64,000 nucleotides of DNA from the NCBI RefSeq assembly GCF_038630985.1, contig NZ_CP152049.1:3119501-3183500 (forward strand), read 5' to 3'. The stretch is from Paenibacillus sp. FSL H8-0548. Lineage in GTDB: Bacteria; Bacillota; Bacilli; Paenibacillales; Paenibacillaceae. The notes below the pieces were generated by a model that saw only the letters and a list, made by a program, of their open reading frames with translations, searched no databases and was not told the DNA's origin. A program made the position numbers and the translations under genes. Below, one piece after another: positions 9,227 through 16,751 of this stretch (positions are counted from its first letter, which is position 1; each line of letters begins with the position of its first letter).

Positions 9227-9297
9227 CGCTAGGTAGGGGATAATGAGCTTTAGTTCTGAGCAGGAACAGATCACATAATGGAGAGGCAGGAGAAATT

Positions 9298-9900
9298 ATG
9301 ACATCACAAGCCTTTATGGAAGCAGTTAAAGAACGGCGTTCGATTTATGGAATTAGCAAGGAGTCTGTCATTTCCGACGACAAAATTGTTGAATTAGTGC
9401 AGGAAGCGGTCAAAAACACGCCATCATCCTTTAACTCACAAAGCGCACGCCTTGTTGTATTGCTGGGCGATAGCCATAATAAATTTTGGGATATGACTAC
9501 GAATACGCTTCGTGCGATAGTTCCAGCTGACCAATTTGAGCAAACAGAGCAAAAAATGAGTGGTTTCAAAAGCGGCTATGGGACGGTTCTATTTTTTGAG
9601 GATAAGAAGGTTGTAGACGGACTCATGGAAAGTTTTCCATCTTATGCGCAAAACTTTCCGATCTGGTCGCATCACTCGTCAGGCATGCATCAATTCGTTG
9701 TATGGACTGCGCTCGAGAAAGAAGGTTTCGGCGCATCGCTTCAGCATTACAATCCGCTTGTTGATGAAGAAGTGAAGCAAACATGGTCGTTGCCTGATTC
9801 ATGGCAGTTGATTGCCCAAATGCCTTTCGGCAAACCGACTGTGGCGCCGGGAGAAAAGGAATTCAAGCCGCTGGACGAGCGTGTCAAAATATTTAAATAA
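9298..9900 (+). CDS. Nitroreductase-family protein (Frm2/Hbn1-like)
   Basis: A 200-residue protein of the FMN-dependent nitroreductase superfamily. The N-terminus VKERRSIYGI carries the RRS motif that contacts FMN phosphate, followed by NTPSSFNSQSARLVVL (FMN and dimer contacts); the C-terminal LIAQMPFGKP segment is also typical. The short form lacking the classical inserted helices resembles the Frm2/Hbn1 subgroup, implicated in lipid or nitro-compound related stress responses in yeast and bacteria. Substrate is uncertain. ATG 9298 follows GGCAGGAG. A single-gene unit ending at the terminator at 9928. Confidence 0.85.
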   Translation: MTSQAFMEAVKERRSIYGISKESVISDDKIVELVQEAVKNTPSSFNSQSARLVVLLGDSHNKFWDMTTNTLRAIVPADQFEQTEQKMSGFKSGYGTVLFFEDKKVVDGLMESFPSYAQNFPIWSHHSSGMHQFVVWTALEKEGFGASLQHYNPLVDEEVKQTWSLPDSWQLIAQMPFGKPTVAPGEKEFKPLDERVKIFK

Positions 9901-9927
9901 GTGCTCCGCGGATATTATGCGGAAATC

Positions 9928-9966
9928 AAAGATCGTACCGAGGTTGGCGGTACGGTCTTTTTTAAA
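9928..9966 (+). terminator. Intrinsic terminator after the nitroreductase gene
   Basis: AAAGATCGTACC (9928-9939) pairs with GGTACGGTCTTT (9949-9960), then further T. The double-hairpin repeat at 9963 begins directly in its T tract. Confidence 0.9.
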
Positions 9967-10061
9967 TACAGGAAAGCAGATCATTTCGCCATACTTTCTC
10001 TATATTTCTCGGGAATGAAACGCACCATCGCCAAAAGGACGGCGACAGTCGTTTCACCTTG
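9963..10061 (+). repeat. Double-hairpin (REP-like) repeat, copy a
   Basis: One of six related segments (9963, 10379, 11261, 12374, 42530, 47911), all on the plus strand. The first hairpin pairs AAATACAGGAAAG-type sequence with CTTTCTCTATATTT. The second lies between GAAACGC and GTCGTTTC with an inner CGCC/GGCG pair, ending CACCTTG. It starts in the T run of the preceding terminator. It is the first item in the 654-bp gene-free stretch 9901-10554. Confidence 0.88.
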
Positions 10062-10135
10062 TGTATAGAAAACTATGCATTCTCCGGACCTGTTGATAAC
10101 GATGCTGCACGAGCAGCCGGAGAGCGGATAACGAA

Positions 10136-10324
10136 TTCTAACGGAAACCAGAGACGCTAAAGTTCCAATTTTGGTTAGTGTCACATTTTAACGGAAGTGG
10201 GAGACGCTATTACGCAGAAATGAAGCGAGATCCGGTATGTAGGATGCAAATAGAGGCCTGTATTTCCGTTACAATCTTGAAACGAAAAATAAAGCCGATT
10301 TAGCGTCTGTGGTTTCCGTTAGAA
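10136..10324. repeat. 189-bp element with 26-bp terminal inverted repeats
   Basis: The left end (10136-10161, TTCTAACGGAAACCAGAGAC then GCTAAA) is the inverted copy of the right end (10299-10324) at 25 of 26 positions. An inner TAACGGAAGTGGGAGACGCT (from 10189) faces a TTTCCGTTA (from 10263), so the motif is nested twice, about 50 bp apart on each side. No reading frame. It looks like a non-autonomous mobile element or a paired protein-binding region. A partial extra motif (GCGTCTGCGATTTCC) follows at 10337. Confidence 0.75.
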
Positions 10325-10351
10325 GTCCGAGCTGAAGCGTCTGCGATTTCC

Positions 10352-10376
10352 AATCACCCCGTAAGGGTGATTTTGT
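10352..10376 (+). terminator. Terminator-like hairpin without a gene in front
   Basis: AATCACCC (10352-10359), a five-base loop, GGGTGATT (10365-10372), then TTGTTT. No gene lies between this hairpin and the terminator at 9966, so it may be the relic of a lost gene or part of the repeat cluster. The double-hairpin copy b starts directly after it. Confidence 0.6.
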
Positions 10377-10378
10377 TT

Positions 10379-10468
10379 AATACAAGAAAGTAGATCCTTT
10401 CGCCATACTTTCTCTATATTTCTGGGAATGAAACGCGCTGACGCCGCCAAAGGACGGCGAGCCGTTTC
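10379..10468 (+). repeat. Double-hairpin (REP-like) repeat, copy b
   Basis: Same family as 9963-10061: AATACAAGAAAG pairs with CTTTCTCTATATT, then GAAACG...GCCGCCAAAGGACGGC...CCGTTTC. It follows a terminator-like hairpin. The end is slightly shortened compared with copies a and e. Confidence 0.85.
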
Positions 10469-10554
10469 TTCTTACTGGTTTAAACTTTCCAGAGCGACTA
10501 TAATTGAGGTTGGCTTTAAAGTATAGAGATTGATGCAAAGACAGGGGTAAGCAG

Positions 10555-11262
10555 ATGATAAAAGCAGTTTATTTTGATTTGGATGATACGTTATATGATC
10601 AACTGAAGCCTTTTCAATTGGCTGTGGAAAAAACTAGGTCGTTAAAGGTGAACAAAAGCAGCTTTCACATAGAGGATTTGTACAAAAGCATTAGGCTTCA
10701 TAGCGATCGGCTGTGGGAGCAGCATATTTTAGGGCAGCTGTCTCTTCAGGAGCTGAGAATTATGCGCGCTACGGCTGCATTTGCCGAGCTTGGGTTCGAA
10801 GTATCTGCCGAAGCAGCGCTTGAGCTTCAGCAAAGCTATGAACAGGAACAATCGCGATTAATGCTTCGCGAAGGTGCTGCGGAGCTGTTTGGGCAGCTGA
10901 AGGAAGCTGGCATAGCTATTGGATTGATTACAAATGGGCCCGTTCTGCACCAACAGAGCAAAATTAAGGCACTCGGGCTGTTGTCTTACATAGACGAGAG
11001 GGCTGTTTATATTTCTGATGGAATCGGAATCGCCAAACCAGACGCTAATGTATTTCGGCATGTTCAGCGGCTCTCCGGACATTTGCCAGAGGAGATGGCT
11101 TATGTTGGCGATGCATGGCATAACGATATCGCGCCATCCTACCTTGCTGGCTGGACGCCCGTATGGCTGAATCCAAGAAAGCAAAGGCCAAATAAGGAGA
11201 ATAGCGAGATAAACTATTTGGAATGTGAGTCGATTCAAGAGGTGTATCCGCTGCTTTTTTGA
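10555..11262 (+). CDS. HAD-superfamily hydrolase
   Basis: A 235-residue phosphatase-like protein. Motif I is DLDDTLYD (nucleophile D8, acid/base D10), motif II is GLITNGP (about residues 122-128), motif III lysine lies in GIAKPDANVF, and motif IV is YVGDAWHNDI. The helical cap between motifs I and II places it with the C1 group (YfnB/phosphoglycolate-phosphatase-like). The substrate cannot be assigned; these enzymes act on small phosphorylated metabolites in the cytoplasm. ATG 10555 follows AGGGGTAAGCAG. It is flanked on both sides by palindromic repeats, and its stop codon is formed within the first bases of the repeat at 11261. Confidence 0.9.
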   Translation: MIKAVYFDLDDTLYDQLKPFQLAVEKTRSLKVNKSSFHIEDLYKSIRLHSDRLWEQHILGQLSLQELRIMRATAAFAELGFEVSAEAALELQQSYEQEQSRLMLREGAAELFGQLKEAGIAIGLITNGPVLHQQSKIKALGLLSYIDERAVYISDGIGIAKPDANVFRHVQRLSGHLPEEMAYVGDAWHNDIAPSYLAGWTPVWLNPRKQRPNKENSEINYLECESIQEVYPLLF

Positions 11263-11319
11263 AAATATAGAGAAATATATCCTTTCGCCATACTTTCTCT
11301 ATATTTCTCCGGAATGAAA
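11261..11319 (+). repeat. Double-hairpin repeat, copy c (first hairpin only)
   Basis: GAAAATATAGAGAAA pairs with TTTCTCTATATTTC, then GGAATGAAA; the second hairpin is missing. The first bases coincide with the TGA stop of the HAD gene. The gap 11263-11623 otherwise holds an A/T-rich spacer and the long-hairpin element at 11381; nothing else was seen. Confidence 0.8.
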
Positions 11320-11380
11320 TATAGGGAACTAGCTGTTTGCTCTAAAAACATGTACAATAAAAACCGATATAGTTAAAGTA

Positions 11381-11573
11381 TATAAATTGAACTAGAAACT
11401 TACGTTTTGGGCGCTGCGCGAGTAGATCATTCTTACGATCGCTGTTGCAGCCAGATTCTTTGATTTCCTAAGACATTTAAAGGTAAGAATCCACCTGCAA
11501 AGGCGAACACTTCGTTTCTCCAGAACGATCTTCTCGCTTCGCTATAACTTCATTTTCAAGTTCAACTTATATA
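11381..11573 (-). repeat. ~190-bp long-hairpin repeat element, copy 2 (inverted)
   Basis: Reverse-complement orientation relative to 2901-3094 and 23377-23567. It starts TATAAATTGAACTAG and ends TTCAACTTATAT, with CTCCAGAACGATCTTCTCGC toward the right end. Overall identity to the other copies is high across the whole length, including the long imperfect palindrome. No coding potential. Confidence 0.88.
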
Positions 11574-11623
11574 GATTTATTTCACAATTTTATTCAATGC
11601 ATAAGCTAGCTAGGAGGAGCCCC

Positions 11624-12298
11624 ATGAGTATAGATCCGCGAATTATAAAAACCTTACTGCAGATTCAGCTTACGCCAAGTCTTGATTTGAAAGCAGCATC
11701 GAATCCTTTGCAGGCGACAACAGGCAATGGCACTTCTTCCTTATTTGATACTCTATTATCCCAATATATGTCTGATAGCGCGTCGGATAGTGCTTCCTCG
11801 CTTCCGATGCTGACAACAGATGCGCTTGCTCAGCTTTCTGCATTTGATCTTTCTGCGTTTGTAACGAAGATGGACGAAGCATCAACAGCGGGCACCAAGA
11901 GCGAATATGATGATATTATTCAACAAGCAGCCAGCAGGTATGGCGTAGATCCAGCCTTGATCCAAGCGGTCATCCAGACAGAGTCCGGATTTCGGTCAGA
12001 TGCAGAATCAGGATCAGGCGCAAAGGGGCTAATGCAGCTAATGGATGGCACTGCCAAAGGGCTAGGTGTGACTAATTCATTTGACCCTGCCCAGAATATT
12101 GAGGGCGGGACTAAATATTTATCGATGCTGCTCAAGAAATACGACGGGAATGAGCAGGTTGCTCTAGCTGCTTATAACGCTGGTCCTGGACGAGTGGATC
12201 GAGCTGGCATACGAACGAATGAGCAGCTGATCGAGAAGCTTGAATCGCTGCCTGAAGAGACGCAGCGGTATGTTGTGAAGGTGCTGCAAGCGAAGTAG
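11624..12298 (+). CDS. Lytic transglycosylase (SLT domain)
   Basis: A 224-residue protein whose C-terminal half is a goose-type lysozyme-like SLT domain cutting peptidoglycan between MurNAc and GlcNAc. Seen: catalytic E120 in AVIQTESGF, then [24 protein letters not shown] and [10 protein letters not shown], all standard SLT motifs. The N-terminal ~95 residues are serine/leucine-rich and low in complexity; no clear signal peptide is present, as in several Bacillales homologues. The start at ATG 11624 was preferred over an upstream in-frame ATG (11597) because AGGAGGAG (11612-11619) sits directly in front of it. It forms a monocistronic unit. Confidence 0.92.
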   Translation: MSIDPRIIKTLLQIQLTPSLDLKAASNPLQATTGNGTSSLFDTLLSQYMSDSASDSASSLPMLTTDALAQLSAFDLSAFVTKMDEASTAGTKSEYDDIIQQAASRYGVDPALIQAVIQTESGFRSDAESGSGAKGLMQLMDGTAKGLGVTNSFDPAQNIEGGTKYLSMLLKKYDGNEQVALAAYNAGPGRVDRAGIRTNEQLIEKLESLPEETQRYVVKVLQAK

Positions 12299-12312
12299 AA
12301 CGGTGGCAGCAA

Positions 12313-12370
12313 TAAGATCACGATTAAGCTCTACGCCGCTTGGCAGGAGCAATCGCTGATCTTTTTCTTT
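12313..12370 (+). terminator. Probable terminator after the lytic transglycosylase gene
   Basis: AAGATCACGATT near 12314 can pair, with internal defects, with AATCGCTGATCTT ending at about 12363, around an inner AGCTC/GGAGC helix, followed by a T-rich tract. It is weaker than the other terminators of the window. Confidence 0.6.
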
Positions 12371-12373
12371 TTT

Positions 12374-12472
12374 TAAAATATAGGATAGTAAAAGTTTCGC
12401 CATACTTTCTCTATATTTCTCCGGAATGAAACGCACCACCGACATAAGAACGGCGACAGCCGGTTCACCTTG
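12374..12472 (+). repeat. Double-hairpin (REP-like) repeat, copy d
   Basis: AAAATATAGGATAG opposite CTTTCTCTATATTT, then GAAACGCACC...GGCGACAGCCGGTTCACCTTG. It starts in a T run and ends directly before the ribosome binding site (AAGGAG) of the cysteine desulfurase gene. Confidence 0.87.
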
Positions 12473-12492
12473 GAAAAGGAGACAATCTAACT

Positions 12493-13641
12493 ATGCTATA
12501 TTTTGATCACTGTGCTTCAACGCCGCCATATGATGAGGTCATCCAAACGATGATGGAAGTCATGAGGTCGCAGTATGCGAACCCATCCTCCTTGCATCGT
12601 TTTGGCATCGATACGAATAAGCTGATTGAGCGCTCGCGCTCACTGCTTGCCGAACGCATGCATACCACTAAGGGAGATTGGCTGTTCACCTCAGGTGGGA
12701 CGGAATCCAACAATTTGGCGATTAAAGGGGTTGCCCGGCAATATGCGGGACGCGGAAAGCACTTGATTACATCGCAGATCGAGCATGCCTCTGTTTATGA
12801 GACTTTCGCACAGCTGGAGCAGGAGGGCTTCTGGGTAACCTATTTGCCTGTCTCTGAGTCCGGACATGTGCGCGTAGAGCAGCTGGAAGAGGCATTAACC
12901 GAGGATACGATACTTGTCAGCATTATGCATGTGAATAATGAGATCGGATCGATTCAGCCCATTGAGCAGATTGGGCGATTGCTCAGCCGTTATCCGAAGA
13001 CGATGTTTCATGTCGACGCTGTCCAGAGCATGGGCAAGCTGCCCATTCCTATTGAGGAGTGGGGGGTTGATCTGCTTAGCGGATCTGCTCATAAGCTTAG
13101 AGGGCCTAAGGGAATCGGCTATTTGTATGTGCGGTCGGGCATAACATTGTATCCGATTCTGTCCGGAGGCTCTCATGAGCATGGCATCAGGCCAGGTACA
13201 CAAAATGTACCGGGTATTGTAGCTTCAGCTAAGGCGCTGCGCATGTCGCTTGAGGCTATGGAGCAGCGTGAGCGCAAGATGAAGCTGCTGAGAGGGAAGC
13301 TCATCTCGATGATAAGCGGGATAGAGGAGCTTAAGCTAAATGGGGCGGAGCCGATAGCACCGCATATCGTCCATTTTTCTTACCCGGGCATGAAGCCGGA
13401 GGTCATCGTACACATGCTGGAGCAGCATGGTATAATGGCATCAACAAAATCAGCTTGCTCTTCTAAGGATGATAAGCCAAGCCGTGTCCTGCTTGCAATT
13501 GGCGCAACCCATGAGCAGGCGACAGGCGGCATACGCATCAGCCTAGGAGATGAGCATGAGGAGCGCGATATTGCTGCGCTAGGCGACGCGCTGCGTCAGA
13601 TCGCCCAGCAATTAAAGCCGCTTGAGAGGAGATTGACTTAA
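12493..13641 (+). CDS. NifS-like cysteine desulfurase (ThiI partner)
   Basis: A 382-residue PLP-dependent class V aminotransferase that takes sulfur from cysteine as an enzyme persulfide. Seen: N-terminal YFDHCASTPP, FTSGGTESNN (PLP phosphate), the HVDAVQSMGK aspartate that contacts the PLP ring, Schiff-base lysine K201 in SGSAHKLRGPKG, and catalytic C322 in STKSACSS. It lies 2 bp from thiI, the arrangement in which a dedicated desulfurase (called NifZ in Bacillus subtilis) feeds ThiI for 4-thiouridine in tRNA and for thiamine. ATG 12493 has AAGGAGA upstream. Not the Suf-system enzyme: no sufCDUB genes are near. Confidence 0.93.
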   Translation: MLYFDHCASTPPYDEVIQTMMEVMRSQYANPSSLHRFGIDTNKLIERSRSLLAERMHTTKGDWLFTSGGTESNNLAIKGVARQYAGRGKHLITSQIEHASVYETFAQLEQEGFWVTYLPVSESGHVRVEQLEEALTEDTILVSIMHVNNEIGSIQPIEQIGRLLSRYPKTMFHVDAVQSMGKLPIPIEEWGVDLLSGSAHKLRGPKGIGYLYVRSGITLYPILSGGSHEHGIRPGTQNVPGIVASAKALRMSLEAMEQRERKMKLLRGKLISMISGIEELKLNGAEPIAPHIVHFSYPGMKPEVIVHMLEQHGIMASTKSACSSKDDKPSRVLLAIGATHEQATGGIRISLGDEHEERDIAALGDALRQIAQQLKPLERRLT

Positions 13642-13643
13642 CT

Positions 13644-14864
13644 TTGCTTTATGATCAGGTAGTACTTCGTTATGGAGATTTAATGGTAAAAGGAAGAAAT
13701 CGCAATAAATTTGAGAAGCGGATGCTTGAGCAGGTGAAGCAGGCTTTGCTCGCATATGAGAATGTGACTTATTACAAATCCTTTGGGCGTCTGTTTGTGC
13801 TGCTTAATGGACATTCGCATGAGCCGATTGTGGATAGACTAAAAGATTTATTTGGCATCGTTTCGCTCAGTCCGGTGGTCAGCACAGAGAATGATCTTGA
13901 GAAAATAAGAGCTGCGGCTCTTGGTCTCATGCAGGCACTGCCGGAGAAGCCAAAAACGTTCAAGGTAAGCGCGAAACGCGCGTGGAAAACGTTTCCACAT
14001 ACCTCGCAAGAAATGAATCATTTGGTCGGAGGACATGTTCTTCATGCTATTCCGGACCTTAAAGTGAATGTAAGCAAGCCTGAGGTTGAATTGCGAGTAG
14101 ATATACAAAGTGAAGCTACCTATGTATTCTACGAAGTTATACCTGGGGCTGGAGGGTTTCCATTTGCTTCAAACGGCAAAGCAATGCTTCTGCTCTCAGG
14201 CGGCATAGACAGCCCTGTAGCAGGTTGGCTGGCTCTGCGCAAAGGTCTGGAGCTGGAGGCGGTACATTTTCACAGCTATCCTTTCACCAGCGAGCAGGCG
14301 AAGGATAAAGTGATAGAGCTGGCGAAAAGATTGTCGTATTTCAGCGGCGAGCCTATTAAGCTGCATCTGGTGCCCTTCACTGAAATTCAGACGACTTTGG
14401 TCCAAGCCAAAAGTGATAATCTCATCATAACGCTAATGAGAAGAGCGATGATGCGCATAACGGAGCAGCTGGCGGAGCGGAACGGGGCAAGTGGAATCGT
14501 AACAGGTGAAAGCTTAGGCCAAGTGGCTAGCCAAACGCTGCCCAGCATGAATGTGATTGGACGCGCGACGCAGCTTCCGCAGTTGAAGCCGCTGATTATG
14601 ATGGACAAGCATGAAATTATTCGAATGGCAGAAAGAATTGGTACGTTTGAAACCTCGATACTGCCCTTTGAGGATTGCTGTACATTATTTTTGCCAAAAT
14701 CGCCAAGCACTAATCCAAATCTTAGAATCGCCGAGAAAATTGAATCGCTCATACCGAATTATAAGCAATTGTTGCTGGATGCTGTCGAGGGTACAGAGGA
14801 GCTGCTACTTACGCCTATGCAGCAAACAACGGTTCAAACTGCAGGTGAGGATAGTTGGTTTTGA
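13644..14864 (+). CDS. thiI: tRNA 4-thiouridine synthase ThiI
   Basis: A 406-residue enzyme that adenylates U8 of tRNA and transfers sulfur; it also serves thiamine thiazole synthesis. Domains: N-terminal ferredoxin-like part with RYGDLMVKGRNR, THUMP domain to about residue 165, PP-loop ATPase with LLLSGGIDSPVAGWLA (SGGIDS at 185-190), and a conserved TGESLGQVASQTL segment. The C-terminal rhodanese domain found in Escherichia coli ThiI is absent, as is usual in Bacillales, consistent with direct sulfur delivery by the adjacent desulfurase. The start is TTG 13644, giving LLYDQVVLRYGDL, which fits the family N-terminus; GAGGAG lies 12 bp upstream and the next ATG would remove conserved residues. 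Confidence 0.96.
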   Translation: MLYDQVVLRYGDLMVKGRNRNKFEKRMLEQVKQALLAYENVTYYKSFGRLFVLLNGHSHEPIVDRLKDLFGIVSLSPVVSTENDLEKIRAAALGLMQALPEKPKTFKVSAKRAWKTFPHTSQEMNHLVGGHVLHAIPDLKVNVSKPEVELRVDIQSEATYVFYEVIPGAGGFPFASNGKAMLLLSGGIDSPVAGWLALRKGLELEAVHFHSYPFTSEQAKDKVIELAKRLSYFSGEPIKLHLVPFTEIQTTLVQAKSDNLIITLMRRAMMRITEQLAERNGASGIVTGESLGQVASQTLPSMNVIGRATQLPQLKPLIMMDKHEIIRMAERIGTFETSILPFEDCCTLFLPKSPSTNPNLRIAEKIESLIPNYKQLLLDAVEGTEELLLTPMQQTTVQTAGEDSWF

Positions 14865-14877
14865 TCATTTAAAGTTG

Positions 14878-14927
14878 AATGGACAGCCCATCAGGTCTTA
14901 AGCTTGATGAGGCTGTCCATTCTCTTT
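14878..14927 (+). terminator. Terminator after thiI
   Basis: AATGGACAGCC (14878-14888) pairs with GGCTGTCCATT (14911-14921), with an inner ATCA/TGAT extension, followed by a modest T-rich stretch. Confidence 0.8.
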
Positions 14928-14948
14928 ATCGCATTAGGAGGATAAACT

Positions 14949-16751
14949 ATGTTTTATTCGCTAAAAAGTCGTTTAATTGCTATTTTCTTTTTGCTTTTTG
15001 TACTATCGTTCGTAACGATGTCGATTCTTTTGTTTAATCAGTCCCGTTCGATTATCCGCTCCTACATTGAGTCTTCTGCACTCGAGAAAATGGATGAATA
15101 CGGCTCGTACATTGATATGGTTCAGATCCAAATCTATGATTTGGCATCGATTGTTTTTAATAGTGAGATTACAAGCAATTGGGATATGGCAGCATCTGAT
15201 GCCAAGGCTTCGCCAGGAGAGAGAAACCTGGCTCATTACCGCATGAGCCAATTTTTGACTCAGACAACCAACAGCTACTCCAGTGTCTCTAGCGTAGCCA
15301 TCTACAGACAGGAAGGCATGTGGGTCAGCAGCGGCAACCAAGTCGTCTCCGATTCTTCATTTCTAAACGAGGAATGGTATCAAGATTTTAAGAAAAAGGA
15401 TGAATACTGGATTCCAGCGCACACAGATGCCTCGGAAATTCGCAATAATAACATGCATCCTGTAATAAGCATGCTCATGCCGATCGGTTCGTTTGAGCCT
15501 TCACTTACAAAAAGCGTTATGAAGGTTAATGTAAGCGCTGACTATTTTCTAGAGCCGCTAAGTCGTATCCATTTGGGAGAGAGCGGAACGATTTATTTGT
15601 TGGATCAGCTTGGTGAGCCGATGCTGTCTCAGACCGAGTATGGCCTGCATCAGGATATGGCAAAGCAGGTGGAGGATATACGCAGCGGCTGGAGAAAGCA
15701 GGGCGTAATCTATTTGAATAACGAGCAGGGCGATAAGGATATTTTAGTATACAAAAAGCTGTCTCAGACGAATTGGATGCTAATCGGCTTCGTCTCGGAG
15801 AAGGATTTGTACTCGCAGCTTTTCCGTCTGCGAAGCACCATTGTAATCGTCGCAGCTGTATTGCTCATTTTGTCTTTACTATTGGCGACTTGGCTGTCAC
15901 ACGGTATAACGAAGCCGCTCTCGCGGCTGGTGCTCGCCATGCGGCATGTGCAGAGAGGTGATTTTGACCTTGCAGAGAGCAGGCTAGCACCGGAGAAAAG
16001 CGTTCGGAATGAGGTTGGCTTCGCGACAGAGACCTTCCGCAACATGGTCACGCGCCTCAGGCAGCATATTAAAACTGAGTTTGAGCTGAAGCTGCTTAGG
16101 CAGCAAGCGGAATATAAGGCGCTCCTTATGCAAATCAATCCTCATTTTCTGTTTAATACGCTGGAGCTGATGAGCAGCTTGGCCATACAGAAAAGGACGG
16201 ATGATACGGTAGAGGTTATTGAATCACTCGGAAAAATGATGCGCTTCTCTCTTAAAATTAGTGATGATCTCATCCGTCTTGAAGAAGAGCTTGTTTATGT
16301 CCGTTATTATATGTCGATTTTGCAGATTCGCTTCGGGGAAAGACTGGACATCTCGCTAGAAGAGAAGGGCGAGCTCGGGAGGCTGACGACGGTGAAGTTT
16401 ATTTTTCAGCCGTTAATCGAAAATGCTGTTAAATATAGCTTTCTGCATCAAACAGATGCACAAGTACGTATTCAAGTAAGGCACGCGGAGGGAAGGGTTC
16501 ATCTTATCGTCTCAGATAATGGTCCCGGGATGACCCCGGAACAGACCAAGGGGCTGTTGGAGTATTCGGCCTCCGCTCAGCTGGAGCATATTCTTGCAAG
16601 CCGCAATAGCCAGATTGGTCTAGGCAATGTCCTCTCCCGCTGCCGCTTATATTATGATTCGCGTTTCGAGGTTAAGATTGCTTCCACGCTCGGCGAGGGC
16701 ACATGTATTGAACTCATATTACCTGCACAGGAGGAGCACCAGCATGTATAA
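14949..16751 (+). CDS. YesM-type sensor histidine kinase
   Basis: A 600-residue membrane kinase. Membrane helix about residues 10-30, an extracellular Cache-like sensor region of about 260 residues, second membrane helix about 295-315 (IVIVAAVLLILSLLLATWL), HAMP domain to about 370, then the His_kinase domain with H399 in QINPHFLFNTLE and a HATPase domain (FQPLIENAVKYSF N box, DNGPGMT G1 box, GLGNVLSR). This architecture is that of YesM/LytS-group kinases that pair with YesN AraC regulators and control sugar ABC transporters. ATG 14949 has AGGAGG upstream. The stop overlaps yesN by 8 bp. The ligand is probably a sugar or sugar-bound binding protein, by analogy. Confidence 0.93.
   Translation: MFYSLKSRLIAIFFLLFVLSFVTMSILLFNQSRSIIRSYIESSALEKMDEYGSYIDMVQIQIYDLASIVFNSEITSNWDMAASDAKASPGERNLAHYRMSQFLTQTTNSYSSVSSVAIYRQEGMWVSSGNQVVSDSSFLNEEWYQDFKKKDEYWIPAHTDASEIRNNNMHPVISMLMPIGSFEPSLTKSVMKVNVSADYFLEPLSRIHLGESGTIYLLDQLGEPMLSQTEYGLHQDMAKQVEDIRSGWRKQGVIYLNNEQGDKDILVYKKLSQTNWMLIGFVSEKDLYSQLFRLRSTIVIVAAVLLILSLLLATWLSHGITKPLSRLVLAMRHVQRGDFDLAESRLAPEKSVRNEVGFATETFRNMVTRLRQHIKTEFELKLLRQQAEYKALLMQINPHFLFNTLELMSSLAIQKRTDDTVEVIESLGKMMRFSLKISDDLIRLEEELVYVRYYMSILQIRFGERLDISLEEKGELGRLTTVKFIFQPLIENAVKYSFLHQTDAQVRIQVRHAEGRVHLIVSDNGPGMTPEQTKGLLEYSASAQLEHILASRNSQIGLGNVLSRCRLYYDSRFEVKIASTLGEGTCIELILPAQEEHQHV

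Noticed and set aside
16627..16743. 39-residue N-terminal extension of the YesN regulator
   Set aside because: It lies wholly inside the kinase gene in another frame; the receiver domain starts directly at ATG 16744, which has a good ribosome binding site.
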